Below are positions 5,690-8,248 of a stretch of DNA of 8,248 nt, in pieces (the stretch's first letter is position 1; every line of letters starts with the position of its first letter). The stretch comes from an uncultured Alphaproteobacteria bacterium (GTDB lineage Bacteria; Pseudomonadota; Alphaproteobacteria; Reyranellales; Reyranellaceae), in assembly GCA_903929895.1 (NCBI GenBank), contig CAIYWM010000083.1:1-8248 (forward strand), in the 5' to 3' direction. The notes under the pieces are model-generated. The model did no database searches. It saw only the letters and a program-made list of their open reading frames with translations, and was not told where the DNA came from. The position numbers were made by a program, and so were the translations under genes.

Positions 5690-6157
5690 GTGGAGACGCC
5701 GCAGAGCACGGTGCGCCAGACGCGCCCTGACATCACGCTCGCGGTCTGCCGTGGCGCCTGTCGCCTGATGCGCCAGTCGGGCCGCTCCGTGCTGCGGGAG
5801 CTGCCGCTGCCCGACGGACGGCGCGCCGACATCGTGGCGGTCACCGCAAGCGGCGAGCTCACGATCGTCGAGGTGAAATCGTCGATCGAGGATTGGCGGG
5901 TCGACCAGAAATGGCCCGACTACCTCGCCTGGTGCGACCTGCTCTACTTTGCGGTGCCGGTCGATTTCCCGCAGTCGCTGATTGCCGAGGAAGTCGGCCT
6001 GATCGTCGCCGACGCGTATGGCGGGGAAATCCTGCGCCATCCGCCGCGCCGGCCGGTCGCGGCGGCACGACGCAAGGCGCTCCTCATCGACTGCGCGCGT
6101 CTGGCTTCGGAGCGCCTGGCGCGCCTCGAAGATCCCGAGTTCGTCGATTTCGTCTGA
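5690..6157 (+). CDS. mmcB: MmcB family DNA repair protein (PD-(D/E)XK-like)
   Basis: Protein of 155 residues matching the MmcB family (formerly DUF1052), first linked to mitomycin-C tolerance and the SOS response in Caulobacter. The nuclease-like core is visible: RADIVAV with D47, then LTIVEVKSS with E61 and K63, the D...ExK pattern of the PD-(D/E)XK superfamily. It is followed by the family-specific IEDWRVDQKWPDYLAWCDLLYFAVP and GLIVADAYGGEILR. This implies DNA binding or cleavage in the cytoplasm; catalysis is inferred from the motif. The start is taken as GTG at 5690, which has a poor ribosome binding site; GTG at 5711 is possible and would drop seven residues. It sits 11 bases behind the secreted Sel1 gene, an odd functional neighbour. 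No LexA-type GTTC or GAAC dyad was found just upstream. It converges with the ABC transporter gene with 3 bases between stops. Confidence 0.9.
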   Translation: METPQSTVRQTRPDITLAVCRGACRLMRQSGRSVLRELPLPDGRRADIVAVTASGELTIVEVKSSIEDWRVDQKWPDYLAWCDLLYFAVPVDFPQSLIAEEVGLIVADAYGGEILRHPPRRPVAAARRKALLIDCARLASERLARLEDPEFVDFV

Positions 6158-6160
6158 GCC

Positions 6161-8248
6161 TCAGCCGGACATCGGGCGGGCAGCCCCGCGACTGGCTTCA
6201 GCCATGCGGATGCGGGCATAGGCCATAACCTCGGTCGGCGGGCCAATGCGCTCGACACGACCATCCATCACCAGCGCCACCCGATCGGCGATGGCCAGCG
6301 GCGCCAGGCGGTGGGTGATCATGATCACTGTCCGCCCGCGCGAATTGGCCTTGAGCTGGCGCAGCAGCTGCTCCTCGGTGGCGGGATCCAGCGCGCTGGT
6401 CGCCTCGTCGAGGATGAGGATGCGCGGATTGCGGATCAGCGCCCGGGCGATGCAGAGGAGTTGGCGCTGGCCCGTCGACAGGCCCTGCCCGCGCTCGCCC
6501 AGCACGGTGTTGTAGCCCTGCGGCAGGCGCTGGATGAAATCATGCGCGCCGACGAACTTCGCGACGGCGACGACCCGGCCGGGATCCTTGTCCACGACGC
6601 CCATCGCGATGTTCTCGCGCACCGTCCCGGTGAAGAGCTGGACGTCCTGCGGCACCGCGCCGATCTGCGCCCGCAACTGCGCCGGCGAGATATGGGCGAT
6701 GTCGGTACCGTCGACCAGGACACGGCCATCGCTCGGGCCCACCAGACCCTGCACAAGGTTGGCGATGGTGGTCTTGCCCGAGCCCGAGGGACCCACGATG
6801 CCGACGATCTCCCCCGCCGCCACCGTCAGATCGGCTTCGCGCAGGATCGGCGCGCCGCGTTCGTGGGAGCGATAGGTCACCCGTTCGAGCGTGATCTCGC
6901 CCGACAGCGCCGGCATGGGCGCGAACTCGCCCGGCGCCGCCTCTGGCGTCTCGCGCATCAGCTCGTCGACCCGCTTGAAGGCGGCACTCACCGCCTGGAG
7001 CTGGTGCCAGGCCCCCGCGAGCTGGCGCATCGGCTGCAGCGCCCGCGCCGCCAGCATGTTGGCAGCGATGAGGGCTCCGATGGTCAGGCGATGATCGGCG
7101 ATCTCGGTTACGCCGATCATCACGATGACGAGCGACGCCACCAGCTGCAGCGTGCCCGAGGCGCTCGCGGACAGATTGGCAAGGTGGTTGGCCCGCAGGC
7201 TGCTGCGCGCCGACTGCTCGACGCGCGCCTGCCACCGCCTCTCGACCTCGCCCTCGAGCCCGAGCGCCTTGATGGTGGCGGCGTTGGCCACGGTCTCCGT
7301 TAGCGTGGAGCTCTTCGCGGCCAATGCCTGGAAGTTCTCGTCGGCCAGGCGCCGCTGCGCACGATGGCTGGCGAGCGACACCCCGACCAGCACGGGAATG
7401 GCGAGAGCGGTGATCAGGCCCAGCGTCGTGCTGATCAGAAAGGTGGCGATCAGGAAGAGCACGACGAACAGCAGGTCGATGGCCAGCACCGGCAATTGTC
7501 CGGTGAAGAAACCGCGCAGCACGTCGAGCTGGCGCAGCCGCTCGGCGATGACGCCCGATGGCGTGCGCTCGAAGTGCCGGTAGGGCAAGGCCATCAGGTG
7601 ATGCAGCACTTCGGCGCTCATCAACGCGTCGAGACGCGCACCGGTCCTGGCCGACAGCCAGCCACGCACAACGCGCAGGCCGAAGTCCGCGGCATAGGCG
7701 AGGAGCATGCCGGCACACAGCAGCAGCAGCATCGACGAGAGGCCATCCGGTGGCTGGTAGCGCCCGACCACGATGTTGACGACCAGCATCATGAAAAGCG
7801 GTGTGAGAAGACCGAGCAGGTTGATCACGAACGACGTGGCAGCGAGCTTGAAGACGACTGGCCGCACGCGCACCCAGAGCGGTGCGTACCAAGGCTCCGT
7901 GGGAAGCGAGCCCAGCCGTGGGCGCAGCAACAGCGCCCGCGAGCCCAGCACGCCGACTTCCTTCGCCGTCGCCTGCCAGACGCGGCCCTCGACGACATCG
8001 AGCACCGTCCAGTCATTGGCGCGGCCCGAAACGATGACATGGACCGGCCCGCCGGCGGCGAGGAGAGCGAAGGGAAGCGGCAATTCATCGAGCAGACGGG
8101 AACCGAGATCGACCGCCTCGCTCTCCAGGCCGAGCCGAGTTGCCGCCGTCATGAAGGCCGCTTCGTCGAGGCCCGCCGCTGGCACCGTCGTCAGGAGCCG
8201 GATATCTGCTTCGCTGACAGGCCGGCCCACCTGCTGCGTGATGTTTAG
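6161..8248 (-). CDS. Type I secretion ABC transporter, LapB/HlyB-like (partial, N-terminus beyond window end)
   Basis: Inner-membrane ABC exporter with fused permease and ATPase, the motor of a type I secretion system that would work with a membrane-fusion protein and an outer-membrane channel. Numbering is from a GTG at 8230. A C39-like domain spans about 1-105 (GRPVSEAD, then FMTAATRLGLESEAVDL, H64 and D78). The membrane domain spans about 125-395. The ATPase domain shows Walker A GPSGSGKT (480-487), Q-loop Q528, signature LSTGQ (584-588), Walker B ILILDE (604-609), the SALD D-loop and the H-loop H640. The signature has Thr where LSGGQ is usual. The frame stays open to the window edge, and family members have more residues before GRPVSEAD, so the true start lies outside. 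Because of this the catalytic Cys position cannot be seen; the visible part of the domain has no Cys, which suggests a non-cleaving, substrate-docking domain. No fusion-protein or substrate gene lies in the window; they may lie upstream on this strand. Confidence 0.92.
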   Translation of the reverse strand, partial: LNITQQVGRPVSEADIRLLTTVPAAGLDEAAFMTAATRLGLESEAVDLGSRLLDELPLPFALLAAGGPVHVIVSGRANDWTVLDVVEGRVWQATAKEVGVLGSRALLLRPRLGSLPTEPWYAPLWVRVRPVVFKLAATSFVINLLGLLTPLFMMLVVNIVVGRYQPPDGLSSMLLLLCAGMLLAYAADFGLRVVRGWLSARTGARLDALMSAEVLHHLMALPYRHFERTPSGVIAERLRQLDVLRGFFTGQLPVLAIDLLFVVLFLIATFLISTTLGLITALAIPVLVGVSLASHRAQRRLADENFQALAAKSSTLTETVANAATIKALGLEGEVERRWQARVEQSARSSLRANHLANLSASASGTLQLVASLVIVMIGVTEIADHRLTIGALIAANMLAARALQPMRQLAGAWHQLQAVSAAFKRVDELMRETPEAAPGEFAPMPALSGEITLERVTYRSHERGAPILREADLTVAAGEIVGIVGPSGSGKTTIANLVQGLVGPSDGRVLVDGTDIAHISPAQLRAQIGAVPQDVQLFTGTVRENIAMGVVDKDPGRVVAVAKFVGAHDFIQRLPQGYNTVLGERGQGLSTGQRQLLCIARALIRNPRILILDEATSALDPATEEQLLRQLKANSRGRTVIMITHRLAPLAIADRVALVMDGRVERIGPPTEVMAYARIRMAEASRGAARPMSG

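Noticed and set aside
5640..5690. LexA box for mmcB
   Set aside because: No GTTC-N7-GTTC or GAAC-N7-GTTC pattern was found in the bases just upstream of the start.
6311..8248. Long plus-strand frames opposite the ABC transporter (330 and 294 codons)
   Set aside because: They are antisense shadows caused by high GC at third positions. They are rich in Arg, Gln and His, have no domain match, and the minus strand holds a complete set of ABC motifs.
1..8248. tRNA, rRNA, CRISPR array, insertion sequence or prophage genes
   Set aside because: No tRNA arms with a CCA-ready acceptor, repeated spacers, transposase motifs or phage proteins were seen on either strand.

Overview
This 8.2 kb window is GC-rich. 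It reads as chromosomal DNA of an alphaproteobacterium, probably a Rhodospirillales- or Hyphomicrobiales-type organism. The main taxonomic clue is an mmcB gene, a family largely confined to Alphaproteobacteria. The organism assignment is inference.

Layout. (1) 1-1305: a divergent pair of electron-transfer genes, a membrane cytochrome b561 on the minus strand (cut by the window start) and a periplasmic class II cytochrome c on the plus strand. A textbook intrinsic terminator follows the cytochrome c gene. (2) 1364-2014: a TetR-family regulator on the minus strand. (3) 2015-2627: about 610 bases with no convincing protein gene, AT-richer near the regulator (48 of 120 bases are G or C at 2041-2160). 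It holds the most unusual signal of the window. On the minus strand there is a promoter-like element, a nested multi-hairpin segment with C-rich loops and a terminator-like hairpin, which together look like a small RNA gene of about 185 nt. A 17-base motif with a 3-base variable centre, TTGCAANNNTGCATATC, occurs twice: once upstream of the TetR gene and once over the predicted -10 region of the RNA. (4) 2628-3868: a translationally coupled minus-strand pair, an SCP2-like small protein followed by an alpha/beta hydrolase. (5) 3979-6157: a plus-strand cluster of two secreted Sel1-repeat proteins, joined by an ATGA overlap, then mmcB 11 bases on. (6) 6161-8248: a minus-strand type I secretion ABC transporter (LapB/HlyB-like, with a C39-like N-terminal domain) that runs off the right edge. 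It converges on mmcB with only 3 bases between the stop codons.

How the parts may work together. The cytochromes probably form a small periplasm/membrane electron-transfer module. The hydrolase and SCP2-like protein probably act on the same hydrophobic substrate, because their translation is coupled. The Sel1 pair looks like an ancient duplication, since both carry the same GDTATAE peptide after the signal sequence. The shared motif suggests that the TetR protein controls both itself and the candidate RNA. That circuit is inferred from sequence pattern alone.
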